Of a stretch of DNA of 54,269 nucleotides, positions 30,695 through 39,792 are shown piece after piece. The translations under genes were made by a program, and so were the position numbers. The number at the start of each line of letters is the position of its first letter. Position 1 is the stretch's first letter. The notes under the pieces are model-generated. The model had not been told where the DNA came from and did no database searches. It was given only the letters and a program-made list of their open reading frames with translations. The stretch is from a virus, in the IMG/VR virus record IMGVR_UViG_3300034375_013642, positions 1 to 54,269 of that record; one strand, 5' to 3'.

Positions 30695-31636
30695 ATGGCA
30701 GGTCCAACCCGCGCCGCTGGCGCACCCAACTACAGCTCGTCCGGTACCGCCGGTTTCATTCCGGAAATCTGGTCCGGGAAACTGGTTGAGAAACTGTACG
30801 CAAGTACCTGTTTTGGCGAGATTGCCAACACCGATTACGAAGGCGAGATCAAGAACAAGGGCGACACCGTTCAGATCCGCACCGTGCCTTCGATCACCAT
30901 CAAGGACTACGAGATTGGTGGCGGTCTCACCTACGAGAAGCCGACCAGCGACAAGGTCGAGCTGCAGATCGACAAGGCGAAGTATTTTGCCTTCGAGGTC
31001 AACGACATCGACCGCTACCAGGCCGATATCAAGCTGATGGACGAGTTCTCGGACGACGGCGGCGAGCAGATGAAGATCGCCATCGACACCGACATCCTGT
31101 CGCGTCACTACGTCGATGCAGCTGCCGAGAACGCCGGCGCTGCTGCTGGCGCCAAGTCGGCCAGCTACAACCTGGGCGCTGCCGGTGCGCCGATCGCGAT
31201 CACCAAGGAAAACGTTCTCGACGTGCTGGTGGACTGCGGCTCGGTGCTCGATGAGCAGAACGTTCCGGAAACCGGCCGCTGGGTGATCCTGCCTGCCTGG
31301 ATGAGCGGCATGCTGAAGAAGTCTGACCTCAAGGACGCCTCTATCATGGGCGACGCGCAGTCGGTCTTCCGTAACGGCAAGCTTGGCACCCTGGATCGCT
31401 TCACGGTGTACATCAGCAACAACATGAGCATCGTCGACGACGCCACCGCGGCGAAGAAGGCGACCAACATCATGTTCGGCCACAAGAAGGCGCTGACCTT
31501 CGCCAGCCAGATGACGCAGATGGAGACCCTGCCCAACCCGCAGGACTTCGGCAAGCTGGTGCGCGGTCTGAACGTCTACGGCTCCAAGGTCATCGACCCG
31601 AAAGCCATGGGCCACCTGTACGCCGCTCGCGGCTAA
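30695..31636 (+). CDS. Major capsid (coat) protein
   Basis: 313 residues, P22/N4-type HK97-fold coat. Typical parts: FIPEIWSGKLVEKLYASTCF at the start, KGDTVQIRTVPSITIKDYE (the beta-hinge), then DIDRYQADIKLMDEFSDDGG, GRWVILPAWMSGMLKKSDL and FGHKKALTFASQMTQMETLP. Preceded by CAGGAG and a small GC hairpin. It follows the scaffold as in most podoviruses. Confidence 0.92.
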   Translation: MAGPTRAAGAPNYSSSGTAGFIPEIWSGKLVEKLYASTCFGEIANTDYEGEIKNKGDTVQIRTVPSITIKDYEIGGGLTYEKPTSDKVELQIDKAKYFAFEVNDIDRYQADIKLMDEFSDDGGEQMKIAIDTDILSRHYVDAAAENAGAAAGAKSASYNLGAAGAPIAITKENVLDVLVDCGSVLDEQNVPETGRWVILPAWMSGMLKKSDLKDASIMGDAQSVFRNGKLGTLDRFTVYISNNMSIVDDATAAKKATNIMFGHKKALTFASQMTQMETLPNPQDFGKLVRGLNVYGSKVIDPKAMGHLYAARG

Positions 31637-31648
31637 CCCCTGCAGCAG

Positions 31649-31670
31649 AGCCGCCTTTCGGGGCGGCTTT
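31649..31670 (+). terminator. Weak terminator after the coat gene
   Basis: AGCCGCC-TTTCGG-GGCGGCT followed by TTTGCCGTTT. The imperfect T tract suggests partial read-through, lowering expression of the next genes relative to coat. Confidence 0.6.
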
Positions 31671-31692
31671 GCCGTTTCTGGAGTAACGATTG

Positions 31693-32190
31693 ATGGACCT
31701 AGCTGATCTAATTGCAGCGGTAAAGGCGGCAGCCACCAAGGATGCGCTCGAAACGCTGGTGAAGGACGAGCTATCCCTCGACCTGGACAAGCGTAAAACA
31801 CTCAAGGCGCTGCGCGCCGAAGTGCTGAAGGGCCTGGGCGAGACCGTGGAAGAGGGCGGTGACGACGATGCCGATGCCGGCGAAACCGCGAGTGGCAGTC
31901 CTGGCGAAAGCTCGGAGAAGGTCGGCAACGCTGCTGCGCAAGCGCCTGAGCCACCAGCTGCGCCCACCCTAACGCCTGCGCCAACCTCTCAGCCCGATGC
32001 CGCCGCGATTCAGCCAGTCGCAGCGGCCACTCCAGCACCGGCCCCGGTAACCCCGCCCGCCCTGGACGAGGCGCCCGAGCCGGCGATCGAGCCCACCGTA
32101 GGCAATCGCCTGCTGCGCCACAAGGTCTCCGGCCGCACCGTCTTGTGGACGCCAGCCTTGTCCAAGCTGGTCGACCTGGAAGAGGTCTAA
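31693..32190 (+). CDS. Hypothetical structural protein with Pro/Ala linker
   Basis: 165 residues. A helical N-terminus (LADLIAAVKAAATKDALETL) and a short C-terminal segment (NRLLRHKVSGRTVLWTPALS) flank about 80 residues of Glu/Ala/Pro linker. The N-terminal part resembles SAP/HeH-like helices. Located between coat and adaptor genes, it may be a minor head protein. GGAG precedes the ATG. Confidence 0.6.
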   Translation: MDLADLIAAVKAAATKDALETLVKDELSLDLDKRKTLKALRAEVLKGLGETVEEGGDDDADAGETASGSPGESSEKVGNAAAQAPEPPAAPTLTPAPTSQPDAAAIQPVAAATPAPAPVTPPALDEAPEPAIEPTVGNRLLRHKVSGRTVLWTPALSKLVDLEEV

Positions 32191-32193
32191 GCC

Positions 32194-32865
32194 ATGGCCA
32201 CTGTCGGTGACCTGCTGCGACGGGCGCGCACTATCCTGCAAGAGATCACACAGGATGGGGTTCGCTGGACCAACGCAGAACTGTTGGATTGGTTGAACGA
32301 GGCCTATGCGACCGTGCTGGCGATCCGACCGAGCGCCAACACCATCAATGCCAAGTTCGCCTGTGTGGTTGGTACCCGCCAGGAGTTGCCGACTGAAGCC
32401 GACCGGCTGTTGGGGGTCGTACGCAACCTCTCCACCAAGGCGCAAGGACTGATTGTGACGGCTGTCGACCGTGGCACGCTAGACGCAACGCGCCGACGCT
32501 GGCATGGGGAGCCCCAGACCGAAGTGATTGAGCATTTCATGTTCGACAGCTTGGACCCGCGGCGCTTCTACGTTTATCCGCCGGCATCTGCCGCCGCCAG
32601 GCTGGAAATCATTTACTCGCGAGTGCCGGAGCCGCACGCGCAGAGCGAGGCTCGCGCGGACTCAGCCGAGCTGCTGCGGCTGCCAGAGAGCTATGCCCCG
32701 ATCCTGTTGGACATGGTGCTGGCCCGGGCATTCAGCAAAGACGCCGAGCACGCCGCCAACCTGCAGCGCGCCACCCTACACTCGCAGTCGGCCCAGGCCG
32801 CGCTGGGGCTGAAGATTCAGGGCGCCGCTACGGCGAGCCCTAATGCGCGCGCGGGGGCTCGATGA
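32194..32865 (+). CDS. DUF6682 family head-tail adaptor-like protein
   Basis: 223 residues. VGDLLRRARTILQEITQDGV then RWTNAELLDWLNEAYATVLA is the start seen in DUF6682 proteins of podophages, and the FYVYPPASAAARLEIIYSRV strand is conserved. Size, fold pattern and position after coat fit the first adaptor ring below the portal. Confidence 0.75.
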   Translation: MATVGDLLRRARTILQEITQDGVRWTNAELLDWLNEAYATVLAIRPSANTINAKFACVVGTRQELPTEADRLLGVVRNLSTKAQGLIVTAVDRGTLDATRRRWHGEPQTEVIEHFMFDSLDPRRFYVYPPASAAARLEIIYSRVPEPHAQSEARADSAELLRLPESYAPILLDMVLARAFSKDAEHAANLQRATLHSQSAQAALGLKIQGAATASPNARAGAR

Positions 32866-33428
32866 CTACTGTTGCCGATTTGGTAGATGACCTGATGCCG
32901 GAGGTCCCGGGCTGTCCTGCGTCGACGGTGCGGGATGCGCTGCGATGGGCGCAGCGTGAGCTCTGCGCGGAAGGTAACGCATGGATCGTTAGCGATGGGC
33001 CGGTTGTGGTTGGGGCTGATACGCCGTTTGCTGAGGTGGAAGTGCCTTCTGGCGCCGAGGCGCTGCGTATCGTGAGCCTGCTGCAGAGCGGGCGAGAGCT
33101 GAAGCCGGGGCTGGACTACCGGCAGACCGGCAGCAATGGCGTCGAGTTTCTGCGCGCTGCGCCCGACAGCAGCACGCTGCTGGGCTCGCTGGCATGCAAG
33201 CCGTCACGGGGCAGGGACATGCCGCCCGAACTGGTCGCCCGCTGGGAGGAGGCCATCAAGGACGGCGCCCGCTCGCGCCTATTGATCCTGCCTTACCCAT
33301 GGCGCGACCCGCAGCTATCGGAACATTACCGCCGAAAGCTTCTCGACGCCCAGGCCGACGCGCGGTCTCTGGCAGCCAGCGGATACCAGTCTGGCAGCGT
33401 CCGGATGCGAACCCGCAGCTTCGCCTGA
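32862..33428 (+). CDS. Adaptor or tail-tube-like structural protein
   Basis: 188 residues. TVADLVDDLMPEVPGCPAST plus RDALRWAQRELCAEG at the N-terminus parallels the previous gene, and the mid-part is strand-rich (PFAEVEVPSGAEALRIVSLL). The ATGA overlap with the DUF6682 gene suggests a second adaptor. Family not named. Confidence 0.62.
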   Translation: MTTVADLVDDLMPEVPGCPASTVRDALRWAQRELCAEGNAWIVSDGPVVVGADTPFAEVEVPSGAEALRIVSLLQSGRELKPGLDYRQTGSNGVEFLRAAPDSSTLLGSLACKPSRGRDMPPELVARWEEAIKDGARSRLLILPYPWRDPQLSEHYRRKLLDAQADARSLAASGYQSGSVRMRTRSFA

Positions 33429-33478
33429 TTCAACGAAACATCCCACACATCCTGCATGTCAGCCCGGGAGGGCCACCT

Positions 33479-33883
33479 ATGTCCGCTTTTTCTGATTACC
33501 TTGAAAACAAACTTGCCGACGTGACACTGCGTGGCGGCACCTACTCAGGTGGCGCTGTGTTCATCGGCCTTTTCACCTCTGACCCGACCGATGCTGGAAC
33601 CGGTGCCGAAGTGGCGGATTCCGCTTACCAGCGGCAGCAGGCGCATACCTCCGTCACCTCCGATGGGTTCACTGCTCCCGCAAATGGTGCAAGCAGTAAT
33701 ACGCGCACCGTCGTCTTCCCGGCCATCGTCGATGCTCAAACCACAGTTACCCACTGGGGCATCTTCGATGCTCAGGCCGCTGGCAACCTGCTGTACCACT
33801 CGGCGATGCTCAACCCGAAAACGCTGGACCCGACTGACGTGGTGTCCTTCCCGATCGGCTCGCTCTCTGTTGTGCTGAGCTAA
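33479..33883 (+). CDS. Small virion protein, Gp80-like tail/decoration family
   Basis: 134 residues. SAFSDYLENKLADVTLRGGT then FIGLFTSDPTDAGTGAEVAD, QRQQAHTSVT and THWGIFDAQAAGNLLYHSAM form a beta-rich jelly-roll pattern widely found in phage tail or decoration proteins (labelled tail fibre or Gp80-like). GGGAGGG precedes the ATG. Likely attached to capsid or tail. Confidence 0.7.
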   Translation: MSAFSDYLENKLADVTLRGGTYSGGAVFIGLFTSDPTDAGTGAEVADSAYQRQQAHTSVTSDGFTAPANGASSNTRTVVFPAIVDAQTTVTHWGIFDAQAAGNLLYHSAMLNPKTLDPTDVVSFPIGSLSVVLS

Positions 33884-33887
33884 GCCC

Positions 33888-35147
33888 ATGCACCTGTTCG
33901 GTAGGACACTACTAGGGGGCGCGCTTGTTGCGGGGTATGTCACCGTATCAGGGGTGGCGATCTGTAGCGCCACCGCAACAGGCGAGGCACAGGTTCATTA
34001 CAAAGGGGCGGGGCTTGCAGAAGTCCGCGCCTCTGCTTTCGGCGAGGGGATTCGCGACGCCTCGGGCCGGGCCATCACCGCTCAGGCAACCGCCCAGGCC
34101 ATTGCGCAGCCTGTAGCGCTCTACAGCGCCGCCGGCGTCGCGCAGGTCAGTGCCCTGGCTCAAGGCGTTGCGCAGGCCTCATTCTTCGGCGCGGGGGTAG
34201 CGCAAGCCGACGCATACGCGGCAGGCAGCTTGCAGAGGCGTGTGCGGATGCCGTTTCAGCCGCCAGCCAGGGCGGTCGCTTCGGCCCAGGGTGAAGTGGT
34301 CAGCTACGTTCTGGCCTACGGTCGCCCGGCGCATGCCCGTGCAAGGCTGGTGGGCACCACCTACCACGTCGGGCGAGGTATCGCGCAGGCCACCGCCGCC
34401 CTGTTCGGCGATGCTCAGAAGCAGATCGGGGAGCGCCAGTTCGCTCACGCACAAGCCTCAGGATTCGGCACCCAGGTTTATATCGCCGGCGCTGCCGGCA
34501 GGGGCATAGCCAGCGCTGAGGGCAGCGCCGACGCCGCGGTGACGAAAGGGGGCGTTCGGTACTTCGAGCTGTTCGGCACAGCCAGGGCAACCGCTCAGGC
34601 CAGTCTGAGTCACGTAGTGATTTACCAGCCCCAGGTCATGCGGGCCTTCGCTCACGCTTACGGCAGCGCCGTACAGATCCGCGGATTCGCCGGCAAAGGG
34701 GTCGCCACGGCCAAGGCTACCGGCTACATGGATATGACCTATACCGGCCAGGAAGGCGAGCCCGCATCGGTCACCGCAATGGCAAGCGGCTACTGCGTCC
34801 GACACGTTTTCGCTGCTGGCGTGGCGAAGTGCACGGCGCAAGGCTTCGGCAGTGCCATGGCCGAGTTCCGAGGTGCGGGCAGCGCAGCCCTGAGCGCAGA
34901 GGCGCAAGCCCAGACGATGCATCTCATGCTTGCCAATCAGCCCGCCGCCGAGGCCTTGGCCACTGCTACTGGACGAGCGCAGCGGATCATCATCGCCGGC
35001 GGCGTCACCGCTCAAGCTGTTGCCGAGGCATCCGGCTACAACCAGATCAATGATCTATCCAGGGCGCCTTCTTCTCGCACGGCAATGGTCACCTACGCCG
35101 GTCGCGTGAGCGCCATCGGGGCTGAGCCTCGCACAATCAGGATTTGA
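33888..35147 (+). CDS. Ala-x-Ala repeat structural protein
   Basis: 419 residues with a recurring motif of about 35-45 residues: a short hydrophobic strand, G-x-G, then alternating Ala (for example GVAQVSALAQGVAQASFFGA, GRGIASAEGSADAAV, GVATAKATGYMD, GVTAQAVAEASGYN). The strict one-in-two Ala pattern suggests stacked short beta strands, as in solenoid fibre shafts. A hydrophobic start (FGRTLLGGALVAGYVTVSGV) could be an anchor. It lies between tail proteins. I recognise no family; a fibre shaft is the best guess. Confidence 0.6.
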   Translation: MHLFGRTLLGGALVAGYVTVSGVAICSATATGEAQVHYKGAGLAEVRASAFGEGIRDASGRAITAQATAQAIAQPVALYSAAGVAQVSALAQGVAQASFFGAGVAQADAYAAGSLQRRVRMPFQPPARAVASAQGEVVSYVLAYGRPAHARARLVGTTYHVGRGIAQATAALFGDAQKQIGERQFAHAQASGFGTQVYIAGAAGRGIASAEGSADAAVTKGGVRYFELFGTARATAQASLSHVVIYQPQVMRAFAHAYGSAVQIRGFAGKGVATAKATGYMDMTYTGQEGEPASVTAMASGYCVRHVFAAGVAKCTAQGFGSAMAEFRGAGSAALSAEAQAQTMHLMLANQPAAEALATATGRAQRIIIAGGVTAQAVAEASGYNQINDLSRAPSSRTAMVTYAGRVSAIGAEPRTIRI

Positions 35148-35148
35148 G

Positions 35149-35466
35149 ATGGACGTATTTTCCAAGCAACCAAACGACGTGCTGGATTACGACGTGGATC
35201 TGACCGACTGGTTTGCCGATATCGCGGACGACGATATCGAGTCAGTGGAGATTACCGTCACCAGCACAGCGGAGCCGGTGCCGGCATTGGTGCTGGGCCC
35301 AGTGCCGCACAATCCCTACACATTGCTGGGGGCCAGCCCGCAGCGCTTCAAGCTATGGCTCGGGGGCGGCACACACTTCGTGGACTACGTGGTGACCTGC
35401 GTCGTGCGCACTGAGCAGGACCGGGTTAAAGAAGTTGAGTTCAAGATCAAGGTGCGTGACCGATGA
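35149..35466 (+). CDS. Fibre-tail adaptor-like small protein
   Basis: 105 residues, beta-rich with an Ig-like order: VLDYDVDLTDWFADIADDDI, SVEITVTSTAEPVPALVLGP, FKLWLGGGTHFVDYVVTCVV and a final KEVEFKIKVRD strand. Such proteins sit before tail fibre genes in many prophages. ATGA overlap with the next gene. Confidence 0.62.
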   Translation: MDVFSKQPNDVLDYDVDLTDWFADIADDDIESVEITVTSTAEPVPALVLGPVPHNPYTLLGASPQRFKLWLGGGTHFVDYVVTCVVRTEQDRVKEVEFKIKVRDR

Positions 35467-36023
35467 GTTATGAAAACCTCGTGCAGGCGCAGCTCTCAGC
35501 GCCGATTGAAGCGACCGCTGTCACCCTGACGCTTGCTGCTGCCGAAAGTCCTTACCGGTTGCCACCTGCCGACGGCGGCGTGCTGGTGCTGGCGGACAGC
35601 CTAGGTAAACCGACCTTCGTTGAAATCATTCGTTATGCCTCACGCGATGGTCAGACACTGCTTGGCCTGGAGCGAGGGATCGAGGGCACAACGGCGTTTG
35701 CTTGGAATACAGGCGACTATTGCTATCAGTCCCTCACCGCGGGTGAATTCAAACGGTCCTCGCTATGGGCGAACCAGTCAGCTGATCTCACTGCCGACGC
35801 CGGTAGCCGGAACAACCTGACCGCTTCGATAACCGTCTCTCTGCCTGCCAATCCCTCACTTGGCGATACCGTCGAGTTCATCAAGCTGGTGGGCGTTACC
35901 CCACTCATTCAAACCACTGACGGCACGCCGATCCAGGTGAAGGATCAGTCCGATACCTCGGTGCTTTACAACTACGAAGCACGGCTGCTCGCCGTCTTCA
36001 ACGGCACAGCCTGGGAGATTTGA
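35463..36023 (+). CDS. Tail structural protein
   Basis: 186 residues, beta-rich. It has a DGGVLVLADSLGKPTFVEII then GLERGIEGTTAFAWNTGDYC section typical of phage proteins that carry short fibres, and a second half with TPIQVKDQSDTSVLYNYEAR. It precedes the glycine-rich adhesin-like gene. Function inferred from position. Confidence 0.6.
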   Translation: MSYENLVQAQLSAPIEATAVTLTLAAAESPYRLPPADGGVLVLADSLGKPTFVEIIRYASRDGQTLLGLERGIEGTTAFAWNTGDYCYQSLTAGEFKRSSLWANQSADLTADAGSRNNLTASITVSLPANPSLGDTVEFIKLVGVTPLIQTTDGTPIQVKDQSDTSVLYNYEARLLAVFNGTAWEI

Positions 36024-36026
36024 AGC

Positions 36027-36773
36027 ATGCCTATCATTGATTTGGCGAAAGCGTTAGCGCCGACAGGAGGGAGGGTTGCGGCCTATCCCGCGCTGAAAGC
36101 CTCAATCGTCCTGTTCGACTGCAACCCCGGAACCCGGAGTTGGACTGTGCCGGAAGGGGTGTCAAGGATTCGGGCGTTTGTTGTGGGTGGCGGGGGCGGC
36201 GCAGATAGCTCTTATGGCGGGACGGGTGGGGGCTATTCCGAAATAACCCTGAATGTCACACCTGGGCAAGTATTGAACTACACCGTAGGCGCGGGCGGAC
36301 TTGCCAACTCCCCCTATACGGTGGCGGGCACAAGTTCGTTTGGTGGCGTGATATCTGCTACAGGAGGGGTCCGCTATTCCCCGGCTGGGACAGGGACTGG
36401 CGGAACTATTAACAAATCAGGGGGGGCAACCGCAGCAGGAGGCGGAGGTGGTGGCGCCGGGCACGCTTATGGAAACGGACAGGCCGGTCTCTCTTATTAC
36501 GGCGGCGGGTTCAGCTCAAGGAACCAGTCGTTTGTTGACGGCTGGAAAATAGGCATGCTGCCCGGTGGAGCCGTTGGCGGTGCTTATGGGGTCGGTGCGT
36601 CTTCATCAGCTTATACGGCGCAACCTGCCGGGATGGGGGGCGGAGGCGTCGGTACAGGCGGCGCGGGGAGCAACGGCCTAGCCCTAGATGGCGGAATCGG
36701 CGGCGGCGGCGGTACTTATTCTAACGGCAGCAACGGCGGCCCCGGCCTCGTCGGAATCGAGGTGATCGCATGA
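36027..36773 (+). CDS. Glycine-rich tail-tip protein, probable adhesin
   Basis: 248 residues. An N-terminal domain (SWTVPEGVSRIRAFVVGGGG) leads to a Gly-rich body with many GGG and GGAG runs, as in gp38-type adhesins and glycine-rich-domain tail proteins where polyglycine helices form a receptor-binding tip. The last strand GPGLVGIEVIA closes the fold. It is likely to decide host range. ATGA overlap with the DUF4376 gene. Confidence 0.72.
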   Translation: MPIIDLAKALAPTGGRVAAYPALKASIVLFDCNPGTRSWTVPEGVSRIRAFVVGGGGGADSSYGGTGGGYSEITLNVTPGQVLNYTVGAGGLANSPYTVAGTSSFGGVISATGGVRYSPAGTGTGGTINKSGGATAAGGGGGGAGHAYGNGQAGLSYYGGGFSSRNQSFVDGWKIGMLPGGAVGGAYGVGASSSAYTAQPAGMGGGGVGTGGAGSNGLALDGGIGGGGGTYSNGSNGGPGLVGIEVIA

Positions 36774-37312
36774 GCACATTCGCGCGCATCACTGACGGGG
36801 TAGCGGTAGAGGTCTGGACTGACGGCGGGCTGGGCATTGTCCCGACTGACGTGTTCGTGCCGGGGCTGGCTGCACAGTTCGAGCCTGTACCGGTTGAGGT
36901 GCAAGCAGGCTGGTCGTTGATCGATGGCCTCTGGACTGCGCCGCCTCCTGCGCCTGAGCCGCTGACCGATTGGCCTGACGTAATAGCCGCGCGGCGCTAT
37001 GAGGCCGAGGTGGCTGGTATCGTCTGGCAGGGCCATGGCATCGCCACTGACCGCGACTCGCAGCAAAAGATGAGCGACGAGCGGAACGCGGTTAAGGACG
37101 GCCTGCGCACCGGCGGCAAGGGCTGGAAGTGCCTGGACCTGGCCACCGGGACAGTGGTGTTCCGGCCGACTACTAATGAGGAAATTCTGGAGCTGACTGC
37201 CGCTGCTTATCGCCATGTCAGCGATTGTTTTGACCGGGAAGGTCAGCTGCTCGCAGCTTTAGCCGATGGCACCATTACCCTTGCGTCTCTCGACGAGGGT
37301 TGGCCTGTTTGA
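36770..37312 (+). CDS. DUF4376 tail-associated protein
   Basis: 180 residues. The N-terminal half (FARITDGVAVEVWTDGG...) resembles fibre-assembly caps; the second half, RYEAEVAGIVWQGHGIATDR, then GWKCLDLATGTVVFRPTTNE and AYRHVSDCFDREGQLLAAL, is DUF4376. Such proteins accompany tail fibre genes and may help assembly. Its end overlaps a convergent minus-strand gene by 70 bases. Confidence 0.78.
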   Translation: MSTFARITDGVAVEVWTDGGLGIVPTDVFVPGLAAQFEPVPVEVQAGWSLIDGLWTAPPPAPEPLTDWPDVIAARRYEAEVAGIVWQGHGIATDRDSQQKMSDERNAVKDGLRTGGKGWKCLDLATGTVVFRPTTNEEILELTAAAYRHVSDCFDREGQLLAALADGTITLASLDEGWPV

Positions 37313-37620
37313 CCAACTAGCCCTAAACAGCCTTCTTGCCCTTCGGTGCTTGCCTTGATGGCCTGATCAAGCTGATTGAGGCAGATCTCGATCGCCAAGC
37401 TACGGAGCTGATTGCTAGGCCAGACGTGGTCAGCGATAGCTGCTACCAGATCTCTAAAACCGCCATCGTTTATCAACATCCCGTGCTGCACGGTAAGAGT
37501 GCGACCTTCAAAAGCAAGTGTCAGCGGGTCGCGTTGGATAATAGTCGCGCCTGAACTGAGTAGGCAGTCTATGTGCTTCCTGAGCGCATGAAGCTCGCGC
37601 TGATCTTCTTCCTGATTCAC
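37243..37620 (-). CDS. Hypothetical minus-strand protein in the tail region
   Basis: 125 residues from GTG with GGAG ten bases upstream. NQEEDQRELHALRKHIDCLL then TIIQRDPLTLAFEGRTLTVQ and FRDLVAAIADHVWPSNQLRS look like a real globular protein. It lies against late transcription between tail genes and overlaps the DUF4376 end, so it is probably a moron. Confidence 0.5.
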   Translation of the reverse strand: MNQEEDQRELHALRKHIDCLLSSGATIIQRDPLTLAFEGRTLTVQHGMLINDGGFRDLVAAIADHVWPSNQLRSLAIEICLNQLDQAIKASTEGQEGCLGLVGQTGQPSSRDARVMVPSAKAASS

Positions 37621-37792
37621 TGCAAAACAACTCCGTCATCCTTGAAGCCGCGGATTCTAGCGATCCAGATCACAAATCGACAGCGGAATATGGCTTTGTG
37701 ATATCACCATTTGCGCTGGTGTCTGGCTTGGCGCTAGGTCTCGGTACAAAAGCCAAGCGGAAATAGCGTCCCTGAGAGCCCTTCATTCAAAC

Positions 37793-37816
37793 AGCCCGCT
37801 AAATCGCGGGCTTTTT
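37793..37816 (+). terminator. Terminator before the endolysin
   Basis: AGCCCGC-TAAATC-GCGGGCT followed by a T run. It separates the fibre genes and the minus-strand gene from the endolysin and tail operon. Confidence 0.85.
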
Positions 37817-37834
37817 CATGCCTGGAGAAACTGC

Positions 37835-38170
37835 ATGACCCTTGGCCAGAAGCAGCGACACCTTACCCGCCTGATTGGCCTACTCATCGAATGGGCGTAC
37901 GAGAACGGATATGAACTGACCTTCGGCGATGCCTACCGCGACCCGCGTGTGCACGGCGCGGTCGGGGACAAGAAGTCCTACAGCTCAGCTGTCTCTCTGC
38001 ACAAGGAGCGGTTGGCGGTGGACTTCAACCTGTTCAAGGACGGCCAGTACCTGACCCGAACCGAGGATTACACGCCGCTCGGCGAATACTGGGAATCTTT
38101 GGGCGGCGCTTGGGGCGGCCGCTTCAATGACGGCAATCACTTTAGCCTCGAGCATGGTGGCCGGAAATGA
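37835..38170 (+). CDS. M15-family peptidase endolysin
   Basis: 111 residues. Zinc-site pattern of L-alanyl-D-glutamate or VanY-type peptidases: SLHKERLAVDFNLF supplies His and Asp of the SxHxxxxAxD motif, and WGGRFNDGNHFSLEHGG supplies the second His (usual form WHFE). It cleaves peptidoglycan peptide stems. No other lytic enzyme is seen near the holin, so this is the likely endolysin, 13 kb from holin and spanins. GGAG precedes the ATG; the stop overlaps the next start. Confidence 0.85.
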   Translation: MTLGQKQRHLTRLIGLLIEWAYENGYELTFGDAYRDPRVHGAVGDKKSYSSAVSLHKERLAVDFNLFKDGQYLTRTEDYTPLGEYWESLGGAWGGRFNDGNHFSLEHGGRK

Positions 38171-39792
38171 AGCTGGCATTCGCGGGCTTCCGCGGTCAAA
38201 TGCCCATCGTGGATGAGCGCCTGCTGCCTGATGCCAATGCGCAGGTGGCGCGTAACGTCTACCTGAGGCGCGGCACGCTGAAGCCTGAGCGTGCCCCTGG
38301 TCCAATCACAGGCCTGCCCGGCGTCATCGCGCCGTCATCGTTGTACCGCTACCCGAACGGCAACGATGGCGCTGGCTTCTGGATGATCTGGGGCAGCGGC
38401 AAGCGCGTGCACGCCGTGAAGTCACCGCTAGCGGATGACGCCTGGCAGCGCGTCTACTGGACGGGCGACGGGCCGCCGAAGATGGGCGGCATTGCCGAGA
38501 TCACGGGCGGCGCACAGCCGTACCCCGCGCGCAGCTTCCGGCTTGGCATTCCGGCACCTGCGAATGCGCCCGTGGTTTCCGCGCCATCGGATCGCGTCGG
38601 CGCGGAAGACCACCCGCTGACCGCGCTGCAAACGTCCTACGTGGTGACGATGATCAGTCGCTTCGGCGAGGAGGGGCCGCCCAGCTTCGCCAGTTCGTCG
38701 ATAATCCGTTGGGACATGGTTGAGGGCGCGCCTGCTGGCGGGGCCGTGGTGCTGAGCCTGCCGGCCATCCCAAGCGGCGCGCACGACATCATCACCAAAC
38801 GCATCTACCGCGCCGAGTCCTCAGGCGTGTTCCAGCACGTTGCCGATGTGCCGGTTGCTCAAGGCTCATTCACCGACGCGGTGCCGAGCGAAAGCATGGG
38901 CGTCTCGCTGCCGTCGCTGGAGTGGGATATGCCTGATGATCGCCTAGTCGGGCTGACGGCGCTGCCGGGCGGCTTCTTGGCTGGCTACTTCGGCAACACG
39001 CTGTGCTTCAGTGAGGCGTTCTATCCGCATGCCTGGCCGATCTCCTATCAGCTGGCCTTCAGCGAGGACGTGGTAGGCATCGCTGCCGTGGCCGGCGGCC
39101 TGGTAGTGGCCACTAACGGGCGTCCGCACATGATCACTGGCTCGTCGCCAGCAGCCATGGCCGATATGCACCTGGACGAGGATCAGCCGTGCGTGGCCGG
39201 TTGCTCGCTGGTCGACATGGGCGAGTATGCGGTTTATGCCTCGCCGAACGGCTTGGTGGCGGTCGGTGGTGGCTCGGCGCAGCTGCTGACCAAAGCGATG
39301 ATTTCCCGCGAACAATGGAAAGCGCTCAAGCCTGAGACCATCCATGCTTACCGCCATGATGGTCGCTACCTGGCGTTCTACGAGGGCGGCTGTTTCGCCT
39401 TTACGCCGGGCGAGGGGTTCGAATTCTTCGACGTGAGCGCGGCCGCCGGCTGGTACGACCTGGCCAAGGACCAGCTATGCCTGATTCAGGGAAACGCCAT
39501 CACTGCCTGGGGCGGGGGTGCCGCCATGACGCTGCGCTGGCGCTCGAAAATACATGAGCTAGCGTCCGGAAGTGGCGGATTTTCCTGCGGTAAGGTCATC
39601 GCGCGACAGTACCCGGTCACGCTACGGCTGATCGCGGACGGCGTGACCATGCTGGAGCTACTCGTAGCCAGCCGCGATCTGTTCCGCCTGCCTGCCGGCT
39701 ATGCGCTATGCCGCGACTGGGAAGTCGAAGTTGAATCCGCGCATGAGGTACAGTCCGTTCAGATCGCATCCTCGCCCAGCGAGATCGTTTAA
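38167..39792 (+). CDS. Tail nozzle/stabilisation-type protein
   Basis: 541 residues. FAGFRGQMPIVDERLLPDAN then AQVARNVYLRRGTLKP begins many podovirus proteins that sit beneath the adaptors (P22 gp10 or T7 gp12-type role). Repeated beta blades with GLVAVGGGSAQLLTKAMISR and CFAFTPGEGFEFFDVS suggest a propeller-like body. ATGA overlap with the endolysin gene. Confidence 0.68.
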   Translation: MKLAFAGFRGQMPIVDERLLPDANAQVARNVYLRRGTLKPERAPGPITGLPGVIAPSSLYRYPNGNDGAGFWMIWGSGKRVHAVKSPLADDAWQRVYWTGDGPPKMGGIAEITGGAQPYPARSFRLGIPAPANAPVVSAPSDRVGAEDHPLTALQTSYVVTMISRFGEEGPPSFASSSIIRWDMVEGAPAGGAVVLSLPAIPSGAHDIITKRIYRAESSGVFQHVADVPVAQGSFTDAVPSESMGVSLPSLEWDMPDDRLVGLTALPGGFLAGYFGNTLCFSEAFYPHAWPISYQLAFSEDVVGIAAVAGGLVVATNGRPHMITGSSPAAMADMHLDEDQPCVAGCSLVDMGEYAVYASPNGLVAVGGGSAQLLTKAMISREQWKALKPETIHAYRHDGRYLAFYEGGCFAFTPGEGFEFFDVSAAAGWYDLAKDQLCLIQGNAITAWGGGAAMTLRWRSKIHELASGSGGFSCGKVIARQYPVTLRLIADGVTMLELLVASRDLFRLPAGYALCRDWEVEVESAHEVQSVQIASSPSEIV

